The translations under genes and the position numbers were made by a program. Shown here in pieces: positions 47,171 to 61,344 of a stretch of 64,000 nucleotides of DNA. Origin of the DNA: Paratinospora sagittata (Eukaryota > Streptophyta > Magnoliopsida > Ranunculales > Menispermaceae); the NCBI GenBank assembly GCA_035771175.1, contig CM069590.1, positions 53,530,024 through 53,594,023 on the forward strand. The letters run 5' to 3'. Position 1 is the first letter of the stretch, and the number at the start of each line of letters is the position of its first letter. The notes under the pieces are model-generated. The model had not been told where the DNA came from and searched no databases. It worked only from the letters and a program-made list of their open reading frames with translations.

Positions 47171-50100
47171 TTAATCCTTGCCAAAGTCTGCATTGTAATG
47201 TGCACTTGACTCGAGCTTTTTAGCCTCAGTTAGCTTCCGGACAGCCTGCAGCAGCAAAGCAACAGATTGAATTAACATGAGATGAATGAAGTCAAGGATC
47301 ATATACAATGTTAGTTGCAATTCCTGTCCCTGCTTCTATAAATCCCGATGCGTAAAGTGAAAAGTGGCAAACTATTTCGTCCATTGAAAGCAAAGCAACG
47401 TTGTTCGAGTTGGTGGTGAATTTATATTTAGAACATTGTATAACATCTTTCCAGAAAGAGGATAGCCAAAATAGCTTAGATAGAGGTTCACGAGAACTTT
47501 TTTTTTTTTTTTTTTAAATTTTTCTCTATTCCAAATTTGTCGCTGTAAGATTGGAAGCACTGCATTCAGAACTGCAAAATTGCGAAAACAAAATAAAAGA
47601 AATTCTGCAACCGAAACTGAAAAAAAGATTAATGAATCAAACCCAGTTATAGAGATTGCCCCATCAGTTAGGCAACCATCATATATGAAGATATCAAGCA
47701 ACTTTATGACGAGGTAAAGGCCAAAGGATTTGAGTCATTCATATTGCAGGTCATTTGGTATTTGTGAACCAATAAAAAAGTGAAGGACATGGTGCATACC
47801 TTCATAAAATCTTCATGGATGACATAATCTCGTTCAGCACGAATTGCAGACATGCCGGCCTCGGTGCAGACATTGCGAAGATCAGCCCCATTGAATCCCT
47901 GCAGCAAAAGGATAAAAAGAAAGGGAAAAAAATTGAAAGCTTTTTCAGATGAGGTACAAGACATTTGCATGCACTAACTTGACCAAGAGCTAAAAGGGCA
48001 TAGAACCCACCTCTGCAAGTTTCACAACTGCTTCATAGTCTATCTCTCCATGCTTGGCAATCCCAGCAGCATGGATTTTTAGAATCTCCGTTCTTGATTG
48101 TTCATTTGGCAATGGTATCTCAATTTTTCTATCTAATCGGCCAGGACGAAGAAGGGCAGGATCCAGGACATCAGGTCGGTTGGTTGCCATAATCATTTTA
48201 ACCTATCAGCAAATTTTTAAAAATGAGAGTTTGCATAACGCCAGGAAACTTAAAAAAAATAATAAAACAAATGAATACATATAAAAATTGTGAATACAGG
48301 AATCTGAAATGCTGAGTTTTGACAAGTTAGCGTGCTATCTAAAATGGGAAATACCTTTCCAAGCTGATCAAATCCGTCAAGCTGATTAAGAAGCTCCATC
48401 AATGTTCTCTGTATCTCACGATCAGCACTTGTTCCCTCACTAAATCGACGACCTCCAATTGCATCAATTTCATCCATGAAAATAATGCATGGCTTTGACA
48501 AGCAAGCAAAATGTCAGAAATACATCTAGGGGACAAAGACACCAGCACAAAAAAGAGGCCACAGAATTTGGTTTCGTACTTGGTGATCACGTGCATATCC
48601 AAACATCTCACGAATTAATCTTGCACTTTCGCCAATGTACTTATCAATAATAGCACTTGAGACAACCTAAATGCAGCTCAACTAGTTAACAGTGCTCATA
48701 GTGAACCAAATTAGCGGAACACTGCGATAGAATCTTATAAACCTGGCAAAAGGTATAGTACCTTTAAGAAATTGGCATCAATGTTACTAGCAATAGCTCT
48801 GGCTAGTAGAGTTTTGCCTGTTCCAGGAGGCCCATAGAGGAGAACACCCTGTGACAAATGAATTGAAAATCCCTAAATGTCAACATTCTTTCTATCATAT
48901 TCACTCAAAAAAAAAGGGGCTCCGATTAAATTGCCAAAAAAAAGACCAACCAAATACAAGCATAAGCATAAGATTCTCACACACGTGCAGATGCTCTTCA
49001 ATAAAGCAAATGTACCTTGGGGGGTTTAATTCCTACTCTAATGAAAAGCTCAGGATTCATAAGAGGCAGTTCAATTGATTCCCTTAGCTCCCGGATCTGA
49101 TCAGACAATCCACCAACAGCAGAGTAGCTAACATTTCCAGGGTCTTCGTGAAGCATGTTATAGACAACTGGATCAACCTGAAATAAAATATAGACATGGA
49201 CATAAAAAAAAAAAGAAGCAAATTCTCATATCTTCCTTGCAAAGAAAATCAGAAACATGTTATGTTTGGAAGCACTACTTCATGACACCAACCATTAATG
49301 CCATAACTACTTAATATTCCAATTTCTTTGCCCAAGCAAGTTGATGACATCACTTACTTCACGTGGGAGGGCACGCATGATTGTGAGAGTGGTCATATCA
49401 AGAACTACTCTAGTTCCAGCTGTCAGCTTTTCCTTGTCTACTTTACTTCGGCAGCCTACAACATATCGTGGACCACTGCTTGCTTTGACTATCACTGGAA
49501 ACAATAATAAAAATATTTTATAAGAAATGAAGAAACAGTAAATAATATTAGTTATCAGTTTAAATTACATACTCATTAATTTATTCTGACCAAAGGCCAT
49601 AAAACCCAGAACAAAGGACTGCTACAGGTAGATAGCATCAAAATCACTATTGAATGAGATGTATGGATTATCGCATACATCTAATACATCTAAAATTCTA
49701 AAAGAGTAAATTGCAATGATAAACAAATGCAAATTAACTAAAGAAGTAAATCTGAAAGAAGATACTACTACTTGTAATTGGAAGACTAAAATAACTCACA
49801 GCGCTCATTGTCAAGGGGTCGAAGAACTTCTCCAATTATCTGTCCAACACTCTGAAGGGATTTCAAATCATCTTCAGTTTTAGCAAACTCCTTTTTGGCA
49901 GCACGTAAATTCTCCCTCACTGCAAATTGACATTTCCAGTTTTTGCATGTCTCAGTTAAAATATACAATAATAATTATTATTATTTCCTCTAGAGAGAAA
50001 GTGATGTCACAAATACATCACAAATTACAAAGTTGCCAGTCATCACGATCAGCAATACTTACTTCAAATATGGGAATATGAAACTTAGAATTTTCTTCTA

Positions 50101-51456
50101 GGTGAATGTACTCTAATGTCAGAGAGTGAAATTACCAACTTCTGCAATTGAGTTAACTTCTTTGAGCTAATCCTGAATTTTAGTTGTTTCATTTTGAAAC
50201 TTATCAAAAGAAATGCTCGATTAACCAAAGAGAGATAACATAGATGAATGAAAATTTGAGAAAATATAAATGAAATATCTTGATACATTTGCTCTACTGG
50301 CCCTAATAAGACGGACTAAACAAATACCATCAATTTGCTCTAGAGCGCTAAAGGATGAGAAAGAATCAGATCAAAGTAGTGAGAAGAACTACAAAGGAAC
50401 ATGATTTAACAACAAATAGCGGTCGAATAGAATTGAAAAGAATGAAATTCTCGTACTCACTTCCACTCAGCTAATACCAGGCGTATGTCAAGATCTTCAA
50501 AAACTATGCTAATCATCTAAAGAGCAAGATACTCCTAATCCTCCCCCCACCAAAAACACAATAAACTAAATAAATAATGAAGTAACCAACCTAATCCTAC
50601 CCAATTCAGTGCAACCTCTTCCTACAGCACATTTTACCAATATGATCCACCTATTACTTGAAATAAGATTATTTTTATTTTCTTTTTTCTTTTTCTTGGC
50701 AGGCTATTGAAAAAATGACTTCCTGTTCCAGTAAAATGTTCAAGCTCTAGCTTAAAGAATGAAAAAATGATTTATTTTCCACAGAATCTCAAAATGGGTA
50801 ACAGGGTAAGCCCCATGAAGTAATACACGGCGTAACTATTTCAGAATCTACGAGTACAATTCTTCGACACAAAGATAAAATAGTTCAAACCCCATCTATT
50901 TCAAGTCCCGATCCAATGTCTTGGAAATCCACAACCTAAACCATACGTATTTAAAACATAAAAATGCGATTAGTGCACAAATTAAAGCAGAAACCGAAAC
51001 CCTAAGCAACATTCCACCATCACTTGATCCATTTATGGATTCGCTCCAGTTCCTTCTTCCAAATCGGAGCGTTTTCCCCGTCAATATTCAACAAGTAATA
51101 GAATGTTCCTAATCGATCTGCTTACTACTTCTCTTTATCCATCTCCATCAGCAATGAAACTAATAAAGCCTATCAATGTAACCGAAGCAACCTATCACTT
51201 CAACACCATACAGAAGAACAACCACATGGACAAAACCCTTACATTCAATTCTATAAACCAAATCACGCAAACAGAACACAAAACTTCAAAGATTAAACAG
51301 AAGAATTTAATTCCAAATTAAAAAAAAAAAAGAGAATTCGAGATTGTCAAAGTGCGAACCTCCTCTGACCCTAGAATCGAGTTCCTGGCGTTGAAGCAGC
51401 TTTTTCCGGTAGTCGGCGACTACCGTACGGCGACGGACAGCATCTTCACCGTCCAT
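47171..51456 (-). CDS. RPT4: 26S proteasome regulatory ATPase subunit RPT4 (10B)
   Basis: One of six AAA ATPases of the 19S base that unfold ubiquitinated substrates for the 20S core. Exons: 51456-51360, 49919-49800, 49494-49358, 49177-49016, 48848-48762, 48666-48580, 48492-48355, 48202-48011, 47898-47800, 47245-47171; 397 residues, all phases fit. Order: N-terminal coiled-coil start ([16 protein letters not shown]), OB domain ([18 protein letters not shown]), Walker A G178-P-P-G-T-G-K-T185, Walker B I-I-F-M-D237-E238, second region of homology [21 protein letters not shown]-terminal helical domain ([16 protein letters not shown]). It ends ADFGKD, without an HbYX motif, as expected for RPT4. 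Intact. A site-II-like GGGCC lies upstream near 51534. Confidence 0.96.
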
Positions 51457-52594
51457 CGTTCCCCTCGCTCTTCACTTCACTTTTCTGTGCTCCGGTCACT
51501 CACAGTATAAGAAATAGAGAGAGAGGAAGAGGTGGGCCTTTTTTCTTTTTTTGTTATTTTAAAGAGAGAAAGAGGTGTCAAGTAGCCCGGAATTATTAAA
51601 ACAACCCTATAATAATAACTCACATGAATATTGAAAATCTGAAGAAAAATATAAAATAGATAATTGCTCTATTTCATAGTGCAAAAAAACTGATTTCTGA
51701 TTGATATACAATAAAACCTAAATGATTGATAGGATGTAGAACTTAGATTAAATGTAATCTAATACTAAATGCAAAGGCTTTAAGAACTCAGGGTAACACG
51801 TACAAGGACACATGTATAGATTACACACCGTAAGGTGAGAAAAACAACAATTTTCTCAAATATTATATAAGGAAAATGCATAGTTTGAAGTTACAAGAGT
51901 GTTAGGTGGACTTGGTTGTTGGGATTTCATGAGATTGGTTCATCTACTTAAAACGATTACAACAAAATTAATTATATTAGAATTTTCTGAGCCTATTTTA
52001 CATGTTTTTACCTTGCTCATGTGTACTTACATGCATGATAGTTATAAATTTGGGTATTCAACTATTAATTAGTTCAGGCGTGGGAGTATTAGAGACGGTG
52101 ATTGGCAAGTTCACTCAACAACTTGGTTCATCACCCACATGCATTACTTGGATTTTGAGAAGCATTTACAAGCCACAATTAAGATGAAACTAAAAGTGAA
52201 TAGAAAATGAAAATTCAAGCTTTCAATATAAAATAAAAGTGAATCTGACTTTTAATATTTTCTAAATAAATAGGCATTTTAATCAAGGACTTGATATTTC
52301 AATCTAAACTGGAAACACTGAAGTATTTACCATAAAACTACACCTTTTTCTTCACTTTTAGATGAATTCATAGAACTACAACTTTATACAAAAGATGAAT
52401 GTGGTGCTGCATCATCCATCAAAGGGATGGAGGACTGAGAACAACACGAATGAGAATAACTGTTACAATGGATCTCGATTGGAGTTCAGACCTTGAAAAG
52501 AAAAGAAATAAAAAAAAGTAAAGAAAAATTAAAACCAAAATTGGGAATTAAGATGCTGCAGTCACGAATGAATGGATCTGGTAAGTCAAGAATG

Positions 52595-55500
52595 TCACTG
52601 TTGCTTGGCTTTCCGCAACACGTCCTTTAAAACAAAAGCAATTCTCTGAGCCATGTGTTGCTCCAAAAATCTTTCTCTGACCCTCTCATAACCTTTCTTC
52701 CCCATTGTTAACCTCCTCTCAACATGAGTAGCAAGTTTCACAATATTCTTTGCCAGAGGTGCAATACCCTCCTTGCCAGAGGGATGCAACAATCCTGTGG
52801 ACCCATTGACTACAATCTCTGTAGTTCCTCCAGCTGCTGTCCCCTGATTTAAGTAAAATGAAAACTAAAAATTAAACTTAAAAAGAAAAAAAAAAAAAGA
52901 GCTTGAAACAAGAAAAAAAAATGTTCAGGCATATAGTTCACAAAACTAAGGTCTCAACCAAAACTCAGTGAAGATGGAACCATAGATCAGTTTTAATGAT
53001 TATATACGAGAACAGTAGTAGAGCCCATAATATGGCAGGACTTGTCTACAAAAGCATTTTCCTTGGAGTGTCTATCAGCAAAACCTCACTTGTCTTAGCA
53101 CGCAATGGAAGACCTATGCATGGACTATCCCACACCATGGATCTATTTTGGTAATGAACGACCTAACATAATTACATTGCAACATCCTACAGAGACCCAC
53201 AAGGCACTGAGCTATGGTCAATTACAAAAAAGTTCAGGAGGCAGAGAAGGCTTACCAGTACTGGCAGCTGAAATGCCATAGCCTCAATGGTTATCCTCCC
53301 AAAGCATTCTCCCCGAGCCTGAAGAAAAGAAAGGGTTAAGTATTCATGCAGGCAATATAGCTGCCCCAATTTGGTGTCTGCATAAACAACTCTGGATATA
53401 TGGATTGGTAATAACCCACATGATAACATTGAGATCCCTTCAATAACACCATTGGGAAAGTTAAAACAATTAAGAAGAAACAGCAGCATAGCATAGGCAA
53501 AGACAAATACTTCAGGACATATTTTGACTAATTACAACATTAACATAGGCAAAAAAATAAAAAATATATATGTATATTGGTCACAAACCTTTACCTTTTC
53601 TTCCAGCTAGCATGATCATGGCATGTTCCTACAATGTCACAATCATCCCAACAAAATGGACAAATTATGCATATTCAGGCAAGTACAAGAAAAATAAATG
53701 GCTTCATATCAGGCCAAGATTTTCCTCATATTGTTCTTCTAAATTTCCCAATAAGTATAAAGCGTAACAAAACTTGGGACCAAAAGATACTGGGTTATAC
53801 AATAAAAAAAGATATACATAGGTATAGGGTCAATGAGATCTCCTTATGAAGAAAAAGTACTCAAAGAGATTGATTCAAATGTAGCATATACCTGAGAGTT
53901 CTGCACAAGCACATCAATTGCAGCCAGATAAGGCGCAACGGTCAATGTTTTGTTAATGAAATGAACACGATTCTGAATTTTCTTCTCTGTCACAAATTTT
54001 CTAAGTTCTGTCTCGAACTTAGTCTGAGCATTCATGTCACTTCCAACTATAACAGCATGCAACATTGGCAACTGCAGCTTCTGTTCTTGAATTAGTTGCA
54101 GACTCTCATAGAAGGAACGAAGAAATAAATCTTGACCTTTCCCACGTGAAACACCTGTAGTTATATATAATGCTCACCGCTGAAGCCATCAATTGTCACC
54201 AAAAGAATTGAACAAAAAAAAAATGAAAAGAGAAGCATTCTTCATATCAATCACAAAAATGAAATGATTTTTGAAGATGGCTTTCTTTTGTTGAAGAACA
54301 AATGCTGAGAAAAAAAAAAAAACTACTCATTTGAAAACATTTCTATCCTAGCTAAATGGTCCTAATTCATGCATAAATGCTTTAATAGGTAACCATATAT
54401 TCTTGAGATTAACGTAACAAAATATAGAAAGGAGATATCACTCAAAAATTGGAGGTTGCTTATTTGTGTTTTCTCTAGGAATTGTATAAATGATTCTAAT
54501 ATAAGTCTTGAATCATGAATTATCAGATTCTATTCCTTTTCTTTTTCCACTTAAGATATACAATGATATTATTAAGCATCAGGATCCTAGTCAAAGACTA
54601 AATTTTATTTCCCTTGAATAAAATCATGAATTGCTTCTTCTTCTTTTCCACTTAAGATATATAATGTGATTCATAAGGATCAGGATTCTAGTCAAAGATT
54701 AAATTCTATTTCCCTTGAATGGAATCATGAATCATAAGATTCACAAATTCAACGTAAAATTCTCAAAATTAAGTGTGTGATAAGTAATGATTTTAGTTTA
54801 CAATCTAGAGCTGCATGGCTACTAAGAAGCAACTAATCAACAAGAGAACATAAAGCCATACTGTTGATAATGGCAAAAAGTATGTCTTCATTCCGCACTC
54901 CAAGAGACTCCCTTACATGCTCACGGAGGATCCTTTTGGCCACACTATCTTCAGCTACATCCATTAATTCTTTGCTATTTCCAAGATGGACAACATAGGT
55001 CTGGGGCATCTTAATCCTGCAAGCTCCAAAAGAATTGAAGCATGAATAACAAAGAATTAAACCCAAAACAAAGAAATGTGCATGACATAAAAGCTATTGA
55101 TAATGATAGAGGGAAGTGGCATCATTAAGCCACCAAGTAAGCGTCCAAGAGAAGAAGGCAATAAACAAGATTCCACAGTTAATTGAGGAAAAAGGAACCC
55201 ATCAGCCCCTTCCCATCGCCACAATTTGTTTTTGGGGCTAATAACTCTTGCTCTCACAGCTTTTTAGCAAGGTTATTCGTACTTACTGCAAAATTTAGAT
55301 GATATAGAACTTTTCCCAAGCATATATAGTCCATTTTTAAATTGACTTGGTCACTTGGCCATAGTGGTAATAAATGATATAGAAAAGATACATAAGGTTT
55401 CAACCTAGCAAAAAATATGACTATTCTTAGAATCAAATGGGAGAACAAGTTTCGTGTATATGCAAGTCATGAAATTAAGGGTTTATGCCCTTACTGTTGT

Positions 55501-58194
55501 ATCATAGTCCTTTTTCAAACCCACTTAGAATATTGCACATCTGCTTGAATTTTCTTTCCTTAAAAGAAGAAAAATACTCTTTTAGGGGGTTTTTTTTTGT
55601 AAGAATCTTAACTTCCTTTAGATCCTTTTCCTTGCAGTGCAGTTCTTGTTTGACACGATTATATAATTTATATCCTTAATACAGCTTGACTAAGATAATT
55701 AAATCTATAAAAAGGTTATTAAGATGGATGAGTAGCAAAATTAAAAGAATAGTACAATAAATGCAATCATGGGCAAGAGCATAGGAGTATAAACAATTTA
55801 TGGTCAAACGAGAGAACCTTGGAAAAACTCAAAAGTGTTTAGCCATGTGAGAGTAAGACAAGAGACTTGCTCTACTGAACAAGGACCGCAAGTTAAAGGC
55901 ATCAAAAAGGCAAGAGGCAGGACAAATTCGCTTAGGGACAAAAAAAACTGAGTAAAGACATGGGATGGACTACCCTTGACCTAATAAAAAGATGGCCCTA
56001 GAGAAACCATAAGTTTGAGTAGGAACCAACAACTTGTTCTTATACAATGTTTTTCTTGAAGATAAAGAAAAAGAGAAAAAAACCTAAAAGCAGGAAAAAA
56101 TATCAAACAAAAAAATGAGGGAAAGAAGCAATATAGCAAAAAGCATCATTGTTCATGAATCTCGGCTTTCTACAATAATTTGTAAGCATTCGAGAATCTC
56201 AAGCTTCTGTCGCTGGGCATAACTTAATAAGTTAGTTTATGAGAAGCCATAAACTCATGAAAACAAATTGGTTGTATGAGAAGCCACGACCAAATGCCAG
56301 AGAAGGAAAACCCAGGGAAACAACTAGCAACATCCACTTTAGAATGAGATCTTTGTAAACATAAACTAAAAGTTAGTTTTACCCCATTTAGCCATATTTA
56401 TTTTCCTATAAAGAGATATTTTTTACAGTAAACATACAATTTAATAGGCATTTGCAACACAAAAGAGAATTTAAAGAGCCAAGCATCAGGACAAGGTTAA
56501 AGACATTATTGGCATACCCTAGACGTTCTCGAGTCCTATTCTTCCAGTATTCTGCTGTTATATGTGAATCAATCATTGCACCAGCAACAAAGGGAAGCTG
56601 CTTAACATACTCCACTTTGAAGTAATGCCCTCTCATTTCATGAATCCACCACAGAACCTTTGGAAGGACACGGGGAGCATCTTCCTTGAGAACAGCATCC
56701 AGCCACTTGCCAGCAACAGCAGTATTTAAAACAACCAAATTAGCTTTAAGAGCTGTATCTACAGCTTCTTGACCCTTTGCAGAAAATACCTAGCAGTCAC
56801 ATGAAGCCCAATTTAGAAAGTGGGGATAATCAACTCACAAAGGTTATTTAAACCTTTTGAAATTGGGACAGAGAACCTTAGGATCCACTTGATTCATAGA
56901 AAATCCATGAACTTTGTTTTATTAGAATTGAGTTCTCCATGTATATGCTTCCCATAAGGAAAATGAAGGATAGTTTTGGAGTATTTCTATGTATCTATGA
57001 ATATGAATATGCATGTATATTTTAGATATATGAGTATGAGTCAGTTTTTTTTTAATGCGTATTTACATTTTATTTACATCTGCAGGGGTAAATTTGTGGG
57101 TGTATGCAAACATATGCATGTCTAGATCTGTCATATTCAGGTGCAAGTATATGTAGGATGCGGTGCCATACGTTTCTGTATATGAATATATGTGCAAATG
57201 TGTGTGTGTGCTCATGTGCACAAGTGAGTGAATAGGCACTTGCTTACTATGAGAAAGGGGGGTTTCTCCTAATACCAAAAAAATGAACAAATTTGCATGG
57301 CATAGCAGTATTTTTCCCTGAAAACATTTCAATGCTCCTATTCTACACAAATAGAGATACAACATGAAGGTATGATGGGAACAAAAAACCAGTAGCACCA
57401 GGATACGAACAAAATTACAGGAGAGGGGAAAATGAAAGTAAAACTATAACCAAGCAAATTAGATTTAGAAAAAAAAAAACTATTGCAACCATACTTTAGA
57501 TAAAATAAAATAGAAATAAACGATCCTTGTATTACTAGCTGGAAAACGAAAGAATTAACCACCTGCACTCCTCGGTTTAACATCTTATGCTCCAGACTGT
57601 AGACCACTTCATCAGTTTCCACTGGCTTTTGGTAAGTAATCCAAACAACATTGGCACCAACAGCTCTCAAAAGAAATGCCAGCTCCATCAACAACAATGG
57701 TCCCCCTGCAAAACCATTCTCATCATTTCACTCCTATCAAATGAAAAAATCTCCTTTAATATACAATCTAACAGGCAAATACATTTTGGCTGATCTTTCT
57801 ACTTCGATACTCCACAACAACTAATTTGACAAATTACAGTAAATGAAAGGAACACATGAACACATTTCCACTTAAATTTCAAATATCGAAGCGGAGAAAA
57901 CGAAGAACGGAATCGCCAAAGCACGATGAAAAGGTAAGAGAAGGTACCGGATAACGAAAGCTCATGAGAAACCATTAGAACAAGCTTCGACTTCATGAAA
58001 TCGAGCGGACTGGGACTGCTAGCCATCTGCGCGGGCAATTGAGTAGGACCTCCTTTGCCATCAAAATTCCGATCACACGAATCAAACGTCGCTCTAATTA
58101 CCAACACTACTGCCGTGGAAACCGAGAACACGATAAGGAGCATCAAGAGCCATCTCTTTTGAAATGCGATCCACCGAACGGAATGCTTCGCCAT
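52595..58194 (-). CDS. GT4-type glycosyltransferase, type II membrane protein
   Basis: Seven minus-strand exons: 58194-57948, 57705-57563, 56789-56518, 55016-54862, 54154-53892, 53318-53256, 52843-52595; 463 residues with consistent phases. A cytosolic stub and one membrane helix (about 14-34, LLMLLIVFSVSTAVVLVI) suggest a Golgi-type anchor. The GT-B fold shows LVLMVSHELSLSGGPLLLMELA at the N half and, in the C half, the donor-binding EX7E motif E364-CFGRITI-E372 followed by the GGTTEIVVNGSTGLL block of GT4 enzymes. Donor and acceptor are unknown. I recall At1g19710 as a likely relative. An imperfect tandem repeat lies in the intron at 54537-54735. Confidence 0.9.
54537..54735. repeat. Two imperfect ~100-bp tandem repeats in a glycosyltransferase intron
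   Basis: Both copies share TTTTCCACTTAAGATATA, a CAGGAT.CTAGTCAAAGA block and TTTCCCTTGAAT, spaced about 105 bp apart. Confidence 0.75.
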
Positions 58195-59630
58195 TTCTTC
58201 GAGACCTAAGGTTGTGATCCGAGCTTCGACTTGAGCATCTCCTCAAGGCTCAGATTTTGTTTGAACTAGTTCTTGCGATTTAGGGTTTAGATATTTGGAT
58301 TCGGTATGAGGTTTTGAAACTCATCAGTGTTTCAGATGTAGATTTAGTTTTTTTTTTTTTTTTCCCCCAAAAAACTGTCCCTCGTCGTCTTTGTTGGAAA
58401 TACCTGGATCCTCTAAAAATTTTCTAACCATTGGAACCGAAAAGATGAAAAATAAAAATAAAGATAAAGAAGAAAACCTTGAGACCACTAGATTTTTTTT
58501 TTTTTTTTGGGTGCACCTTCTCATCTTCTTCGCTTGCAATAGCTGGAAAGAGAACATCATTTTAGTAATCTTAAGTATGCCATCACCGATTTTAATGAAT
58601 TATGAGATGTAACATTAAGTTACCGTCAAAATATTAATTGAAAGAGTTGTTTTTATTACCTGTGTAGTATTATAAAGTTTGATGTCAAATCACTGTGACC
58701 TTGAATTTTTGTTTTCAGTTTCCAATTTTTTTTATTTTATTTTTGTAAAAATTTCAAAATCTTAAAAGGAGGAGTAAATCCTACCAACATATTAAAATCA
58801 GTGCAGTCACAATAGTAATCATTAAATACTTATATAAAAACAGGTAAAATCCGACAATAAAAAATAAAAGACCCTTGTAACAAAATATAAATATTAATAC
58901 AACAAAAGAGTTGAACCCTCGGAAGAATAAAACTCTCGCAAAAATCTTTTATTTACATAAAATTTTAACTACTACTGTGGTTACAAATGTGACATTACAT
59001 ACTAATGACTATCCAAATTATCTTACTTCCTTAGTTCTGCAGAAACCCTAAATGTATATTTAAAAAAAAAAAAACCTAAGAATGAAAAGAAAAGTTGTTA
59101 AGTGGTTATGCTCTCAAAATCAAAAACAAAAAAAAAGATAAATGGTTATATTCAACTTGTTTATAATTGGTTAGTTGACAAAATAATATTGAAAAAACTT
59201 TTTTTAACCTATTTTAATATGAATAGTTCAATCTCTCATACTTTCGGTTCAGTGTTAAGTACTAGTAGTCTGAAACCAACTTTTGTACATGAAAAAACAA
59301 AGAAAGTATTTCATATCAAGCTTGGAGAACTTTCATCGAATTAAGTCTTTTATATCAGGGTTGGAGAATATACATGGGAGAGAAATTAAGAGAAATTAAC
59401 CTTGTGGCGTTCCCTAAGAGTACCCAAATCTATAATCAACTTGCCGACTTAATTAGCTAAGGGTTGTTTGATCTCTTTGCTATATAACATGCACTCAATT
59501 GTTATGTCCGAACCCGTTCCGTATAGTTTAGCAAAAAAAAAAACAGTTGTTCAATTCCTCTAATACTTGTTTTTGGTCAAAATAGTTTATAAAGAAAAAT
59601 GTTAATTTAATTATAAAAAAAATACAATTA
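58195..59630. other. Upstream region of the glycosyltransferase gene; no other gene seen
   Basis: 5' flank of the minus-strand glycosyltransferase, then AT-rich spacer. The block at 58780-58950 loosely resembles 25790-25990. Confidence 0.5.
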
Positions 59631-59636
59631 CACATT

Positions 59637-60109
59637 TGAGTGTTCACCGATTGAGTTGGGTCAGGTTAATGTTAAATATCAATATAACCCAATCAAGTCG
59701 GGTTGTAAAAATTTTAAACTAACCTAACTCAATAGACCCCTAAACTCAATTCAATAACTTCGAATTTGTTCGAGTTGGTCTACTTTAATGTATTGATTCT
59801 AAATTTTTATTTTTTAAGTTAATTTTTAAGTCAAATATGAATATAAATATAATTTCAAATAATATTTTTGTTTATATTATTTTATTCATGAGATTTTATT
59901 TGATCTAATAGCAATAGGTAACTCTAATAAAAATGTTAACTAAAAAATACTTAATATTCTTGATGAGTTCATATTGATCGGGTTGATTTGCAAAATCTTA
60001 ATCTAATTCAAACTTAATCGGGTTGCTAATTTTTAACCCAACCCAACTTAATTTAATATGAAAATCCAACCCATAAGGTTTGGGTTAGTAGGTAGGATGA
60101 ACACCTCTA
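59637..60109. mobile_element. hAT-type MITE (about 473 bp)
   Basis: Left end TGAGTGTTCACCGATTGAG; right end in reverse TAGAGGTGTTCATCC. Subterminal AACCCAA/TTGGGTT blocks are inverted. Flanking 8-mers TACACATT and TTCACAAC match at only 5 of 8. Confidence 0.65.
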
Positions 60110-61340
60110 TTCACAACTATTAGAAAATTTATTATATATAACTTAAAATATGCAACACACATCTATCTAATAATTGTAAATATATAATTACAACTTTTAT
60201 TGTTAAATTAGCATTTTTCGCTTACAAATTAGCTAAACCAAATGGCCATAGCCAATGACTTTGACCTTCACCTAGGCTTAATTGTTTAGCTATTATTCCC
60301 TACAAAAGATGGAAGCAGCGTGTGGCATTTATGGCAAAAAACTGTACACATGCAAATGGACAACGTTGAATAAAATATGAGAAGAAAGCCCTCCCAAATC
60401 GGATGGGTGGCTACTTTACAAGAGGAGTAGGTCGAGCAACTATTCAGAAAGCGTGCATGAAGGAGAACAAGGAGATAAGGACAGGCACAGAAGCATGCAT
60501 TCCTGGAGCAAGTAAAACTAAAAGTAGAGTTACAGTCGTCATTCCATATCTGATGTGGTGGTGGTTAAGAACTATATACCAATAACAAGTGTCCACTATG
60601 GTATTGTCCAACATTAGAAAATTCAGCAATTTTCCTATGAGTTTATATTATTATTTTCATGTTTTTGATCTTACTTCATTTTTATGCTAAGTGATTTTCA
60701 AATTAACTTTTCTGAATCGATATGATTTTGGGTACGGATAAAGAACGATTAAATTTTGTAACACTATTAGTGTCTTTGGAAGCTTGCGAAACATTCTTAC
60801 CGAAAATTCAAACCACTTGACCAGGTGGTCAGATCGGATTAATGCTAACCCCCGTGAAGTAGTTGGAGAACAGCTCAACCCTAGCCAAAAAACAATAACT
60901 AATGTCGAGTTTGATTTGAAGTACCTCACTACATAACATAACCAATTAGAGGCTGAATTAAAAAAATATAGATATGAAGCTTATCTATTTGGTAGATATG
61001 AGGATAATCTTTTTTTTTTTTCTCATAAATACTAGTTTAGTATTTATTCAAAAAAATAATAGCGGAACAAATCTATTTTTTTAACTTGTGCAAGGCCAAC
61101 TTATGCATAACTAATACATAAGAGTGTACATGTGAGCATCCTACATTTAGCCATACCACACGGACTTGCCAGATTGTGTCACTTTGTTCATGGAACGAAG
61201 ACGAAAGTCTATATTAAGACCCAAACCTTTAGACTGTGTAGTAAAATATTAGTATTCTTGTACCCCACGAAATGGATTGGTGCTCATTTGCTTCTATTCT
61301 TTCAATTTATTTTAATTCATATCTATTTTTTCTTATACAA
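60110..61340. other. Intergenic spacer, no gene seen
   Basis: Short open frames only, none with family signatures. Confidence 0.5.
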
Positions 61341-61344
61341 TATT

